From positions 2,606,001 to 2,670,000 of the forward strand of contig NC_092566.1 of NCBI RefSeq assembly GCF_037975245.1: a stretch of 64,000 nucleotides of DNA. The letters run 5' to 3'. Source of the DNA: Apostichopus japonicus (taxonomy: Eukaryota > Echinodermata > Holothuroidea > Aspidochirotida > Stichopodidae). The notes below the pieces were generated by a model. That model was not told the DNA's origin and did not search any database. It saw only the letters and a program-made list of their open reading frames with translations. Shown here piece after piece: positions 1 through 13,920 of the stretch; position 1 is the first letter of the stretch; every line of letters starts with the position of its first letter. Position numbers and translations under genes: made by a program.

Positions 1-802
1 TTGACATGAAAACATTCGGCTCAGGATTTGTCCTGTTCAGACCTTTCTTGATATAAGGAAGCAATTACTAGAAAAAAGACATCTAATATTTGTAATTTGA
101 AATATACTTTGTTCCTATTTATCTTTTGTTTAAAAGGGTCAAATGTGTTTGTCCTTCTTCATCTGGATGCATATTGGCTAACCTCCACACAGTAGAAATC
201 TTGCCGGCATCACAGCCAAGAAGATGTTCAACATATTTAATTACCCAACAACAACAGCAACGAAATAAGGGAATAAAAGGAGACTACTTTGCCGTTATCT
301 AGATTTACAAGAAAGAGGAAAAAAGGTGCAAACATATGCCATGTCAGTCCCTTCATCATACCCAAGGACACCGCAAATTTAAAAAGTTTATCCCGGCAGG
401 GGAAAAACGATGGCTTTGAAAAGACTTTACTGCTTCAACGAACAGATCCCAGTATGTCAGAGGCTCTCGTAAATTTGTAGACAAAAAATTATGCAGAGAG
501 AAATTGACATATCCTTGAAATGTCACATACACCTTAACATTTAATGAGAGCACGCCATGTTTTTCTAACCGAGCTGCAATTTTCACGCTTAGTCTAACAT
601 TCAGAAGGCCAGTGTATGTTCTTGTCTTCTTCCTAGACTATCATTTCTTTTCTCGCCCTTTTTTGCCCGTCTCTCGAAATATTACATGAGGAGAACAGAT
701 GATCCATTTCAAAGAAAAGCATCATAAATAAATATATGAATTCGATATTATAAAAAATAGATATAAATACAAAAGGAAGAAGAAGGTTGGCCTTGCTTTT
801 AC
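1..802 (-). other. Intron downstream of exon 7 (partial)
   Basis: Starts with gtaaaa after exon 7. No continuation exon of calcineurin A is visible in any frame on the minus strand, and no repeat family was recognised. Confidence 0.8.
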
Positions 803-880
803 CTTCCACCGGATCATCTCCTTCTGCTACAAGTTCCTCGTCTGAGCAAATATTGAGGATGTTCACCAACATTTCAGTTA
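803..880 (-). CDS. PPP3C: Calcineurin A, internal exon 7 of 7 in window (last visible)
   Basis: This exon completes Val361 and reads TEMLVNILNICSDEELVAEG followed by DDPVE, ending with one base of a Gly codon before a gtaaaa donor. It carries the rest of the calcineurin B-binding helix (VTEMLVNILNICSDEE) and the start of the acidic, variable linker that leads to the autoinhibitory and calmodulin-binding segments. The helix is near-identical to vertebrate and insect proteins; the linker (VAEGDDPVEG) is specific to this sequence, as expected for a variable region. The acceptor is cacgaaag, a weak-looking site with purines just upstream. The following exon, which should encode [20 protein letters not shown] or similar, was not found between 1 and 802, so the gene continues to the left of the window. 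Confidence 0.96.
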
Positions 881-1902
<1,022 letters not shown>

Positions 1903-2940
1903 TTATCACTACAAATTACAAATTGAATAGAAAAAAAATATGTCAAAAAAATTATACTGCAAAGTATTTATCAGCATCAACAAAGGGGGGGGGGGAAACA
2001 ATCTGATGAATCGGTTATTTTGATAAATATGTAATTTAAAAAAAAAAGGTTCCCCTTTAAGACATCCCACATATATGCCCTTAGCTGGTGGGATTCAATA
2101 AGGCAAATAGACCTTTCGCTGACAATGTCATCATATCGAGCATCTGCAGAAATTCAACACAACTTTAATTAAATTGCTCACAGAAACAGAGAAATCTATT
2201 TAATATGTGTCTCAAAGGATTCCTGTCATGCTGCTTACTTTCCATGCACAACTAGCAAAAATACAAGATGATATCGTGAAAATTTACCCAGAAAAAAGTT
2301 TATCAAAATGCTTGAATAAAAAGGGCACAAATTAATACGATCTTCCGAGGAGGATCGCTTATGCATAGTTTTTTCTGTAAGCTGTGAAATCAGTAAAGAC
2401 ACGATCTCTGCAGAAACTGACAGCCTGCTACTAATCATTTCTCAATCAATGGGTTTAATCCTAAGTCCCCGCCCCCCTCCATCCATAACATTGGGCAGAC
2501 GACTAAAACACTTGACATGGTGATCTTCAAATTCCCTATCAACAAACCCCAAATGCAACCTCTTTCTCTCTCCTTCTCTCTCCCACATGTATGTGAAGAG
2601 AGCTTGTCAAAGACTCAACATACTTTTGCATAAAGAAACAACATCTAGGGGCCACGTGAATACATTGCCAATAAATCACTCGAAATGAACTTTGAAGTCG
2701 GTTAATGACCTTAGGCTAGATTAGCTCAAAGTTTTCTTGAGGTGCTTTGAAATGGGCTAGGGATAATTCTGCAGAGGAAATGACATCGTTAGGTTGCTGC
2801 GAGGGGAGGGGGGAGGGGAGAGGGGGGGCTTCTTCACCTACATGTGCCAAATTGAAACCCTATCAAGACATATCAGAAGAAAACACAAGAAACTTAATTT
2901 ATTTTCAATTTAAAGGGATGACCCGGTGACACTTATATCG

Positions 2941-3039
2941 AAAAGATCACTATTTGGCAGGGTCATTCGAAAACCCAATGTCAATATCTGATCCTGATAG
3001 AAAAGATCCCTATTTGGCAGGGTCATTCGAAAACCCAAT
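2941..3039. repeat. Two-copy 60-bp direct repeat
   Basis: The 39-bp core starting AAAAGATC and ending AAACCCAAT occurs at 2941-2979 and again at 3001-3039 with one mismatch. An open frame across it (2954-3205) shows LAGSFENP twice, but nothing else supports it as a gene. Confidence 0.9.
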
Positions 3040-6000
3040 ATCTTGTCCTGACTCTACTAAAGGTTGTTCAAATGTAACCTTTTTTGACTGGATAAATCCT
3101 CTATTTTTCTCTGGATTAGACCAAAGTTGGTGGTCGGTCTGTGGTGTCATATCTGCAAAATGTTCTTCAAAACCTGTACTTTATTCCTGGTTGATTTATC
3201 CTTGAAACCAGATAAATTTGGAATGTTTGCTTAGTTGTCAAGATTCTCCATATTTAGAATATCATCCAAAAAGCAACACTTTTTTAGAAATGTAATTTTC
3301 CTCTATGAATAATTGATTGAAATATTTCAGATTTTTCAGGGAAATTTGCTCGTCATGATGACGTCATTCACAGTGCTGTCGCCAGAATCATTAACAAAAA
3401 ATTTGAAAGCTTTGTAAGCTTCACCATACAAACTGCTATCGAGATGTGGCTTTGATTTTAATGAGATGAAAAAGTTTGGATATTTTTAATTAAGCAATCA
3501 TCTTTAGCCAGTGGATTATCCCTTTAATATTGTACAACTGGTGGAAGTTTTCTTTGCAACAAATATGTCATGATAAGTCAGGAGTACTCTACATTACAGA
3601 CGAAAGAAAATGGTGGTTGCACACCTAACTTGAGGTGCACTTACTGGAAGCATGCCACACTGAAACCACCCTCCTGTAATCCTGTAGTTAAGAAGATATA
3701 TAGCGCAGAGTTGGAGAGCAGGAGCAAGGGGGCCGAAGTGTGTCTTTGGGGGGGGGGGGGAGAGGTTTAGAAGATTGGAATGTAATTTCAAATATTTTAA
3801 TTGTGTTGATGATAAAATAAGCTGCATGCTTAATAATTCATAAGGTCTAGACTTTCTAAGAAATTGTTAAGAAAACTCCAATCTGCTATGTACAGACAGT
3901 GCGTTTTCTCTTGTGCATTATGGCAATTATAATCCATGTCTCAATGTCAGTTTATGTTCATCCACATCACAGGTAGTACAAAGCAGTAGTGCCTGTCATT
4001 TCAAATACATACCCCCTCATCATCATCATCAGCCAAGCAAGCCCCTTCAAATAAGTTTTGAATTTCACTGCGATCAAAATAACAGCTATTCATGAATTTA
4101 TGATTACAGGCAACCTAACCTACCGAGAGATAAATCGCACCATATATTTTTTACGTGCATCTCCGATGATATTACTGTGACTTGATAAAACTGCATCCAT
4201 AAACTAATGATATATGTGCTGACTTGGTCATAAATGGCAAACGGTGCATACATTCCCCGCGCTGGAAAATGCCATGTAATCAGAGAAAAGGGAGGAATGA
4301 GATCTGGATAAGAATATGAAAATGGAGTGCTTTACTAAGAAAATTCCCTAGGGCCAAGCCATAAAGATGATGCTACAGATGTAATAAAAAAAAAAAAGAA
4401 GCCCCACCAATAGTCTAGAGAAAGTAAAAAGACAAGAAAAAAGACAATTGCTCTTTTATCATGTTTTTGAGAATAATTTTGTCTTTTTTTTTTGGTTTAT
4501 GCAAGCTGTGATGTTGAATGGGGGAGCCTTAAAACTCAGCAGAAATACTTCAAATGGAATGGATGTATCTATATTCTTAAATACCGTAATATATGGCTAG
4601 ACTCCACCCATCCATTATCGTAAAAGACTTGACTAAAATGATTACACAAGTTTAAAAAAAATTGGGTGTGACGGTTAACTTTAGAGAAAACTATTGAAAA
4701 GGGAAAGCATAATAATTCCTATGAGAAATCATCCGTATGAATTAAAAACACGAAAAAAAGAAAAAAATTCTTTAAAAAAAAAAAAAAACCAGCTCATAAC
4801 ATGTCGTCATAACAACAGGAAGATTATATCAAATTATTGCTGATATCATGCAAATATAACACTTGTATTTATGTAGAAGTAAATAAAGAAATAAAATTAA
4901 AACTAGATAAAGAAATATAAAAAAAATAAAAAACACTCCAATTTTATCAACGTGAAGAAAGAAAGTGAGTATCTTGGGAAAATTTTTAATTTTATGAATG
5001 TCAATTTATGTAACTCAGTGTGCGCATATGGAAGTGTAATTGACGTATATCAGAAAAATTTTATCTCTGCCTGTCCTAATCTCCTGCTCCATAGAGCATA
5101 ATTCTCCACCTTCCCACTCTCACCTCCATCCCCTCCCCACTCTCACCTCCGCCCCCTGCCCTGCCCCCTGCCCCACCCCCTCCCCTTCTCCACACATTCA
5201 TCAAATCTACCCTGTCCCACAGACAAATGTGGAAATCCCTGACGAAGGACTATACATACAATAAGCTACTTGCTTGCACTGCGCTGTATTACTGCCAACT
5301 CCAACAATACTGTACCAGCCATCCATCCATCCGCTACACTACACTACTTTACATAGGTCGCACAGGCATCGTTGAACACATGTGAATCCCAAAATACTAA
5401 GTCAAATTTTAACTAATTTAGCTATTTCTTCTCTTAAAAAACCATTTCTGATGATCAAATTACATGTAGATGGGCAGGCACAGGGACAGTTGGATATAAA
5501 TTTAAGACGCAGATGCAGAAAGTTTGTCCGTCGGTTGGTAAAAAATTACTACTTTTACTTTATAACGCCGAGGCAAGCATTTTCTTCCATTTCAATATAT
5601 GATCAGAGTGCCAAAGGATATAATGGAGTAATTCTCTTTAAATGTCATTCCTTCAGTACTGTCTGGACTTGTAAATCGGCAGAGATAGTTAAATGTTAGG
5701 CGAAGGCTTCGAACTTGATGGTTACTTAGAGGAGAAGAGAAGGTAGGGGTTTTCAAATGTACGAGAAAATAATGAAATGTCAAAAATACTCTTTTGAATT
5801 CACAAGAAAGTAATCTCTCTGTTACGAAGGGAGGGTAATGGTTAGCTAAGTAGATAGTCATTAGAGGGAGGGAGTCGATGATCGGCGTGATGCGGAGGTT
5901 GGCTGACTGGTAAATCTATCTACACACAAGTTCATATGACAACAAAAAATACAAGAAAATACACAGCAGCACCGAAGTAACAAATTGATTCAGTATTGAT

Positions 6001-6228
6001 TTAAGAATGGACTTGAACAAATGGGATTAAATGCTTGATTTTAAAATTGAAAGTGATTTTAGGATACATATTTTGTCAACTGAATAATGGCTTAAAAGAC
6101 GTGATTGTGAAAATAAAAATTTACGGTCTTGCCAAATGTAATCTCCGTCAAATTGTTAATAGATGGAATGACACTGAAAACTACCACTTTCCCAAGATGG
6201 TTCTGGATTGAATTAAGCACAGATGGGA

Positions 6229-6331
6229 AGACAATAGGGCTGAGGGGAGGTTGCAAGGAGAACAAAGGGTGTAGAAAAAGACAATAGGGCTAAGGGGGAG
6301 GTTGCAAGGAGAATAAAGGGTGTAGAGAAAG
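6229..6331. repeat. Two-copy 50-51-bp direct repeat
   Basis: GACAATAGGGCT followed by GGTTGCAAGGAGAA and AAAGGGTGTAGA occurs twice in tandem with a few differences and a 1-bp indel. Confidence 0.9.
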
Positions 6332-7103
6332 ACACACCTTGCAAGAGTGAAAGACGTCTGCTTCAACTTTTTTCGCTTTTACGATTGCAATTCTCAAGAA
6401 TCTTTATTATGTATGTAGGATACAGCATCCACTCGTATTGTATTTAACATACAACATAGACATTATTAAAGAAGAGCACATACTGGATTCCCATAGCCAA
6501 ATCTTTATCAAAAATATGAGAATCTATCATATACAAAATCTAAGTAGGACAAAGGAGAAGTTAAATTTTGATTCCAGCTCTTAATTATTTGAGGAATATA
6601 TCTATAAGGTATGACAGTGGCCCCAATCTCAGTCCCATATAATGTTGAACTGTTATATATATTATGTGAGTACCATACATGCTATGTACAACATATCGCT
6701 AAAACTCTGGGTCAATAAAACTGCACTACACAAATTCAAAGAAACATAGGGCGCGGTATTAATATCTGTGAATTCTAAAAGTACTTTCTGTTATATGTCA
6801 TGACATACAGTACAAACCTTTCACAAGATATGCAATATGTTTAACGTCCTTCATGCTTCCCACTGCTACCCTCGTTTTGAACTTTTTCCAGTAAAGTGCA
6901 TTAAACCCTCAAAATTGACATAGATTTTGAAAGAACCGACATGCACTTGCAGTAACTCTATTGTTTTGTTTCCATAGCAAACTCCACGTTTTGAAGTTTA
7001 CCGCCAAGAAACGCCTTCAATTGTTACTATTTACAAGTGACTGTCAAAGACCCATTGTAACTGTTTAACAATGAGATCAAATATTTCAGTTTACTCTTAT
7101 CGC

Positions 7104-7620
7104 TTAATAATAATGTACTTATTCATATAGCGCATTATACAGACGGTCTCAATGCGCTTTACAAGAAACAAGAAGAGTACAAAACTACAGTATAGTAGAA
7201 CAAAATCTCACAGATACACGATAGGTTCTAAAAAATTACAAGGTTGAATGAGGAGGGTAGGACATGTAAAAGTGAGTTTTTAAGGCGCTTTTAAAACTGT
7301 CTATGGTAGGGGCATTCCTACTGTGGGTTAGGAGTACTTGTGTTCCAGAGTTTGGGGGCCACAAATTGCAAAGAACGCTCACCGTATGTCTTAGTTTTTC
7401 ATTTTGGTGGCATTAGCAAATTCCAACTCGCCCACTCTGATTTAACAGTGCTATTCTAGTAGGGTGAGTACGTTGGAAATATAGTTTGGGGCAAAACCAT
7501 GGATGGCTTTGTAAGTGAGGGTGAGAAATTTGTACTTTATTCTTTCAGAAACATCATGCACCAGTGTGAGTGTATCATCAAAAATTAAACACCCAGGTCT
7601 TTAACAGAGGGAACGGAAGA
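7104..7620 (-). mobile_element. Degraded CR1/L2-like LINE, 3' end of ORF2 and 3' tail
   Basis: On the minus strand, blocks typical of the C-terminal part of CR1/L2-clade reverse-transcriptase ORFs are visible in order but with frameshifts and deletions: SVKDLGV (about 7585-7612), then ERIKYKFLTLTYKAIHGFAP followed by NYISNV (about 7460-7540), then CGPKLWN-like codons near 7350, then RNAPTIDSFKSALKTHFY up to a TAA at 7236-7238. A short 3' untranslated tail follows, with GTAAAGCGCATTGAGACC, GCGCTATATGAATAA and an ATTATTATTA end at about 7104. The element is clearly dead. Clade assignment rests on motif memory and could be another related non-LTR clade. Confidence 0.8.
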
Positions 7621-8430
7621 TATATGCAAGAATCGCTAATCTTAACGTAATTTACAGGGGTGACCTTACGGAACTGTGACAAAACATGCATCATTCGGTT
7701 TTGTAGTCGTTGAAGAATTAGTTTGTTGTTTACACACCCAAGGTTTTATTTCGTTTATGCATGATACAAGTTTTTCAATAGTCTTACCAGCAACTACATA
7801 TGTGTGCGATATATATATATTAACATCCTTCAGACTCTTTATGCATGAAGTATTTCCAGTTCAAAACATGTCTGACCTTACAGTTCAATCTTACAGTTCA
7901 CACTGCATTCTGTCAACACCAGCACAATATATCCAATATATCATCCAACCAGCCTACTTAACCCATCTTACTTCCAGTATTTAGAAACAAAATATTGTTT
8001 CCCATGTAGGCCTTGGAAAAGAATATATATATATATACATGATATGATTTGCTTAACACAGACAACCTGCTTTCTACTAACAAGTTCTGTGAATTTCCAA
8101 TAAACCTATCTCCTAGGATATCATATGATGTTTTAACTGTGTAATATATATGTGCAATAACCTTGTGTCGTCTGCAGAACCTGTGAACATATCCCAGTGG
8201 ATCATTATTGTGCTTTGGCAGTCTGACACAACCTTATTGCAAAAATACTCTATAAACTAGCACTCCTGTTCATGAGATATGGTGGCACTTTTTACATTTT
8301 CACCCCTGCCAACCTCAAATGACCTTTTATATTCATCTCCCAAAATCGGATGTTTTACTCAAAATAGACAAGAAACATGTCTATTATGAGATTGGATGAT
8401 GTTAATTACCTTATGACATCATGTGTGCTA

Positions 8431-11326
8431 CAGGGTTGGCCGGTTTTTACCGGGCGGTTTTTACCGCCCCGGTAAAAACAAGTTTTTTACCGGTTTTTAC
8501 CGGGAGGTTTTTCCCACCTATAAGTGGGAAAAACCGGGAAAAACCGGGAAAAACCTCAAATTATATAGAATTCCTAAAAACTCATGTGGAACTTGTGGAG
8601 GAGCATAGAATCTACAAGAAAATGGCATCTTATGGTAGGGGGTTGGGTTACATCCAAAGAACAGCTATGATCTATAACTTGTGAGTTTACCGATTAGACT
8701 ATGATAAATAATTCAAATAAATAATATACTGGATGCTCAAGTCAACCAACTTTATTTTCCTATCGTATTTTCCTATCGAGATGCATAATTCCATTATCTA
8801 GAGAATGGACTCGTATCAAACTGTTGGTGCCTCCTAGGGCTATGGTTCGTCATATTATACATGCCACATTAGTCCGCTCAGATCCAAATGATGATTCACA
8901 TCCAAGAACGGTCACTTCATGTCTGCGATAAATTGTACTATGTTCACACTTCGCACTAGGCACTGTACTATGCTTATATTGCTTATAGGCACTGTACTAA
9001 GTGACTGTTGTGACATCAACTAATTTGAGAATAAGTAACAATTGGAACAGTTACTTGTGTTGTTGATACTCCTACCTCTTCAGTTAGCTTATACACAGGA
9101 AGTGCCCAGTATCACCTCACCTGTCCACCTCAAAGTGTTTAATCACTCATGCATGAAGTTGTATAATAATTGGACCATGTTTTCATCAAGGTAAACAGTT
9201 TGGTTGTGTGAATGGCTCCATAGGGCCATTGTGCGTTTAATACTTTAATTGGGCCCATGTGCCTTACAAAGTTTCAAAGCAGTTTCTATTGAGCCCCCTG
9301 GATTGAAGTTAACCTCAATAGACTGTTGCCTACTTTATTAATGGAATGGAATGAACTGTCTGAGCACATAATATTATATTATTATATGGTTCCTTGTCCC
9401 TTTGAGGCTTTGGATGCCATGGTTCGCCACTTCGTTCTACTGTATCCTCCGCTGTTCATGCCACATAATAGGCCTGAAGAATTTAGGAGGGGTGAATGTC
9501 TCAGTGTGCAATCTTTTGAATATCTTATCTATCACGGTTTTCATATTCTTTAATTGTTTCACCTAGTTCTAGTAATGTACATAGTTTTAACGCTTTCTTG
9601 TTGTGCAATCTTTTGAACATCTTATCTATCACGGTTTTCATATTCTTTAATTGTTTCACCTAGTTCTAGTAATGTACATAGTTTTAACGCTTTCTTGATG
9701 TGCAATCTTTTGAACATCTTATCTATCACGGTTTTCATATTCTTTAATTGTTTCACCTAGTTCTAGTAATGTATATAGTTTTAACGCTTTCTTGTTGTGC
9801 AATCTTTTGAACATCTTATCTATCACGGTTTTCATATTCTTTAATTGTTTCACCTAGTTCTAGTAATGTACATAGTTTTAACGCTTTCTTGTTGTGCAAT
9901 CTTTTGAACATCTTATCTATCACGGTTTTCATATTCTTTAATTGTTTCACCTAGTTCTAGTAATGTACATAGTTTTAACGCTTTCTTGATGTGCAATCTT
10001 TTGAACATCTTATCTATCACGGTTTTCATATTCTTTAATTGTTTCACCTAGTTCTAGTAATGTATATAGTTTTAACGCTTTCTTGTTGTGCAATCTTTTG
10101 AACATCTTATCTATCACGGTTTTCATATTCTTTAATTGTTTCACCTAGTTCTAGTAATGTATATAGTTTTAACGCTTTCTTGTTGTGCAATCTTTTGAAC
10201 ATCTTATCTATCACGGTTTTCATATTCTTTAATTGTTTCACCTAGTTCTAGTAATGTACATAGTTTTAACGCTTTCTTGTTGTGCAATCTTTTGAACATC
10301 TTATCTATCACGGTTTTCATATTCTTTAATTGTTTCACCTAGTTCTAGTAATGTACATAGTTTTAACGCTTTCTTGATGTGCAATCTTTTGAACATCTTA
10401 TCTATCACGGTTTTCATATTCTTTAATTGTTTCACCTAGTTCTAGTAATGTATATAGTTTTAACGCTTTCTTGTTGTGCAATCTTTTGAACATCTTATCT
10501 ATCACGGTTTTCATATTCTTTAATTGTTTCACCTAGTTCTAGTAATGTACATAGTTTTAACGCTTTCTTGATGTGCAATCTTTTGAACATCTTATCTATC
10601 ACGGTTTTCATATTCTTTAATTGTTTCACCTAGTTCTAGTAATGTACATAGTTTTAACGCTTTCTTGTTGTGCAATCTTTTGAACATCTTATCTATCACG
10701 GTTTTCATATTCTTTAATTGTTTCACCTAGTTCTAGTAATGTACATAGTTTTAACGCTTTCTTGTTGTGCAATCTTTTGAACATCTTATCTATCACGGTT
10801 TTCATATTCTTTAATTGTTTCACCTAGTTCTAATAATGTATATAGTTTTAACGCTTTCTTGTTGTGCAATCTTTTGAACATCTTATCTATCATGGTTTTC
10901 ATATTTATTTGTTTTTAGTTTGATATGTGTACTCCTTTTTATAAATATGCTATATTTATACTGGTTTCAATAAATGAAATGAGACCTATAATGGTTTGGG
11001 CAATAGGCAATGCATACTGCTAAAGAGATCGTGACAGAATAACTATACATGTGCAATACGAAAAATACTCTTTTTTCCACAAAAAGTAGAATAAGAATGT
11101 GATAGAATAGCTCAAAATGAAGCTAAGAAACTCCCATATTCAATAAAATATGCCTGTCATGAAACAATATCGTGCCTACTGATGACCCTGCATTTTACGG
11201 ACAATTAATACTAGTTTTCGAGACGGAGGCGATTTTTACCGGTATTTACCAGTTTTTCCCGGTTTTTACCTGGTTTTTACCGCTTAGTGGGAAAAACAGG
11301 TTTTTCCCGGGAAAATGCCAACCCTG
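8431..11326. mobile_element. Non-autonomous hAT-type DNA transposon (2.9 kb) with complete ends
   Basis: The left end begins CAGGGTTGGC and the right end is its complement, ending CCAACCCTG. An identical 8-bp sequence GTGTGCTA flanks both sides (8423-8430 and 11327-11334), matching the 8-bp target duplication of hAT elements; CAG-type termini also fit. Both ends have subterminal arrays of CCGG, TTTTTACC and GGGAAAAACC words that can fold back (about 8443-8552 and 11230-11318). The interior has no recognisable transposase; a 75-aa frame at 9326-9553 matches nothing I know. About half of the interior is the 97-bp array at 9504-10904. The target duplication is intact, so the insertion is a simple, probably fairly recent event. 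Confidence 0.88.
9504..10904. repeat. 97-bp tandem array, about 14.4 copies, inside the hAT element
   Basis: A unit starting TGTGCAATCTTTTGAACATC repeats exactly every 97 bp (GTGC at 9506, 9603, 9700 and so on to 10864). Copies differ mainly at two sites: GTACATAG versus GTATATAG, and CTTGTTGTG versus CTTGATGTG. These variants occur in a repeating three-unit order in most of the array. The last copy decays into unique sequence. There are no variable spacers. Confidence 0.97.
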
Positions 11327-12041
11327 GTGTGCTAGCTTACATCACAAACACATGCACACAATGACTTTACTACTAAGTAGGTAACCAAACATGAATAGGT
11401 TTGTGGGATTACTGTACGTATATATCTGTGGGGCAAACTGCTCATGTCCCGTTTTTTTCTGATTCCATATGAGAAGTAGTTAGCTACATCTTAAGCATAC
11501 TTGGTTCTATTTATGGGGTCATCACCATTAGATAAGAGGTAAACTTAATACCCAGCATAGACAAAATTCAGTCGGTGGATATGCAAAAATAGCTTAAATT
11601 ACTAACAGTGCCTTTGCTTAAATAGTATAAGCTTTGTGAAAACATGTGGGATGTCTCAGAGCTGCTAATTTTGAACGAGGGACACAAATGGAACTAAACA
11701 CTTGTATATATATATGTGGTCTTTATCACTTTGTTCTCCCTTAGGAAAAAACACAGGAGTCCATATTTTTTAGATGGATACTCAAATAGGATTTGATTTG
11801 AATTTTTTTTGGGGTGATTTGTGTGTAGAAAGTGCTTGAATGGAAGTACATGTGGCACAAAAAGTTAGGTCAATTGAAGCAAATTGAACCCACTTTAGAC
11901 CTTCAAGGAGCAGCGGAGTCATTTTGTTGTTTACTGTCAGGAATAGAGTCTTGTTTACAAGTGACCAAAGCTTGCATCTCTCATGGCTAATATCTCGACG
12001 GTCAAGCAGTCGTGATACGTAAAATTTAAGATGTCATTGCA

Positions 12042-12320
12042 CTATTTCAGTTTTCGAGTAAAGGGTAGTGCCATTAACCCTAGACGTGAAAACTTCCACA
12101 GGGACTTGGAGGCTACATTACTTAGACGATTTAAGGCAATGTTTAAGATAACGGGGAAGTCATAAGATGTAGATGCTACCATCAAAACTCTTTCTAACTT
12201 CTTTGATGTCATATTGGATCTGTTGTCTGACATTAATGTTATATCTTTATTCAACATTTGCCTTAAATAATTAACTTTTCTAACAATTTCAACTAACTTT
12301 ACATTTCCAAATCCAACCAT
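12042..12320 (-). other. Unassigned 92-codon open frame in intron
   Basis: A frame with ordinary-looking amino acid composition, starting MVGFGNVKLVEIVRKVNYLR and ending MALPFTRKLK. It is not low complexity, unlike most frames here. I recognise no domain, and no splice or promoter signal supports it. It could be a remnant of a mobile-element protein or chance. Confidence 0.2.
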
Positions 12321-13910
12321 GAAATCTTTTTTTTTTTTGTTATAGCCAAGGGATAAGCTTTTCCTGTGGATTTATGATTTTTTTTTCCAAGTGTTCTGGT
12401 CTTTTAATAACTTGTGTGCAAACTATCTGCTGCTGATAACCCTAAAAACTTTACCACTGTAGAATCAGGAAACCTCCCTCAAAAGCTTTGCTCATTCAGT
12501 CACACATATGCAGTGATTTTCTGTGTGACTGGGCTACGTTCTTGCGGGTATGTAGCAACTAACACCCAAGCTCCTCCCACTTCGACATACCTCATCTTCC
12601 TTACATGAATTTTTTACACCATTCTAAGTGATGGTGGGAAAAATTTGTCTTAACAGGGGTAGCTAAATTTTATCTATAACACTTTAGGAAGAAAGAGAGT
12701 TTGAAAGAACAAATAAACCTGAGCCTTATTTCCTGTTCTAGCCTCTTTTCATAAACCTGATGCTAATCCTATCAGCCGTGGCATGCACGTTTCTCTAGAA
12801 ACATACACACTTTTGCCATAACAAGAGTGGCAAACGTTCTGCCACAACGCTAAATTAAAACACGGAATTCTCACTAGCCGTGCCCTTTACTCAACTTCCG
12901 TCTCATTCTCATCACAAGGCAACAAAATTACATTCATCCCTGCTGTTCCTAGTTTTATTTCTATTTTTATCTCGTACTGAACCCTTTTTTTATCAATTTT
13001 TGATTGAGCAGAGCAAGTTTTACCTCTTCATTAACATGCACTATATGCCACATACTGCTACATTTTTCAACCGACGCGCTGCTTTCCTCGACCGAAATCC
13101 GTACTGCGTGTGATTTCATTTCTTGATTTCGTGAGAGCAGACTAATAATAGGGTCACGTCGCACCACCTTACAAGCAAACAAACAAAGGCGAGCTCGCAA
13201 AAGCATGAATCTTAACTAACGAAACTCGGCTTCTTTTTTATTTACAATGTCAGAGAACAAGATGAAGATCAGAGTGGGAGTAGTAAAACCTCTACTGTTC
13301 ATTACTGCTACATCTTGTCTTTGATGTTTGTCTCGTTGCCGTGGTAGCCAATGAACAAAATAATTAAAAACCTAAGGTCTCTATTATAAAGCCTGTGGTA
13401 ACAATGCACATGACTCTCGAGCAGTTCCAGCTACACTAAAGCACTACAACAGAGAACTGGAGTAGTACGTGGTACATATGAATTGATTCGGTACGTTTTC
13501 GTTGTAACCTAAGCGGATCTGATCTCGCAATTACACACGCCGTGCAAGGACGAAAAGAGAAAAGACACAGAGAAAATGGTCCTCATAAACCAGATAATTA
13601 CCAAAACGTGAATTTTGAGTAAGAAAGCCACATTGTCAGGATTAACCTATATACACAAATTGTAAAGTATTACATTATTGCACATGACGATGGAAACCAA
13701 GCGCAAGAAAACGACCCATTTCTCCGACGGTAAAATCAAATCATGTATTGACACTTGAAACTTGACAATGGAGATAAACCTCACAGTTTTGAACTATTTA
13801 TATCCAGGGACATTTGTCAGTCTTTAGCGTATAAAAAGATTGCAAAAACTAACCCCATTCACCACGTTTCTATGTGTATTTCTTTTTCAGCTGAATTCGA
13901 TTAAAAACTA

Positions 13911-13920
13911 TATAAAAGGC
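13911..13920 (+). promoter_or_regulatory. TATA-box-like sequence, copy 1
   Basis: TATAAAAGGC in the first 585-bp copy, a close match to the TATAWAAR consensus followed by GC. An identical site lies 585 bp further at 14496. No transcript is known to start here. Confidence 0.35.

Noticed and set aside
9326-9553. 75-codon frame as a hAT transposase fragment
   Set aside because: No hAT C-terminal dimerisation motif or zinc finger could be recognised, and the frame runs into the 97-bp array.
9504-10904. CRISPR-like array
   Set aside because: Direct head-to-tail 97-bp units with no variable spacers, inside a transposon of an animal genome.
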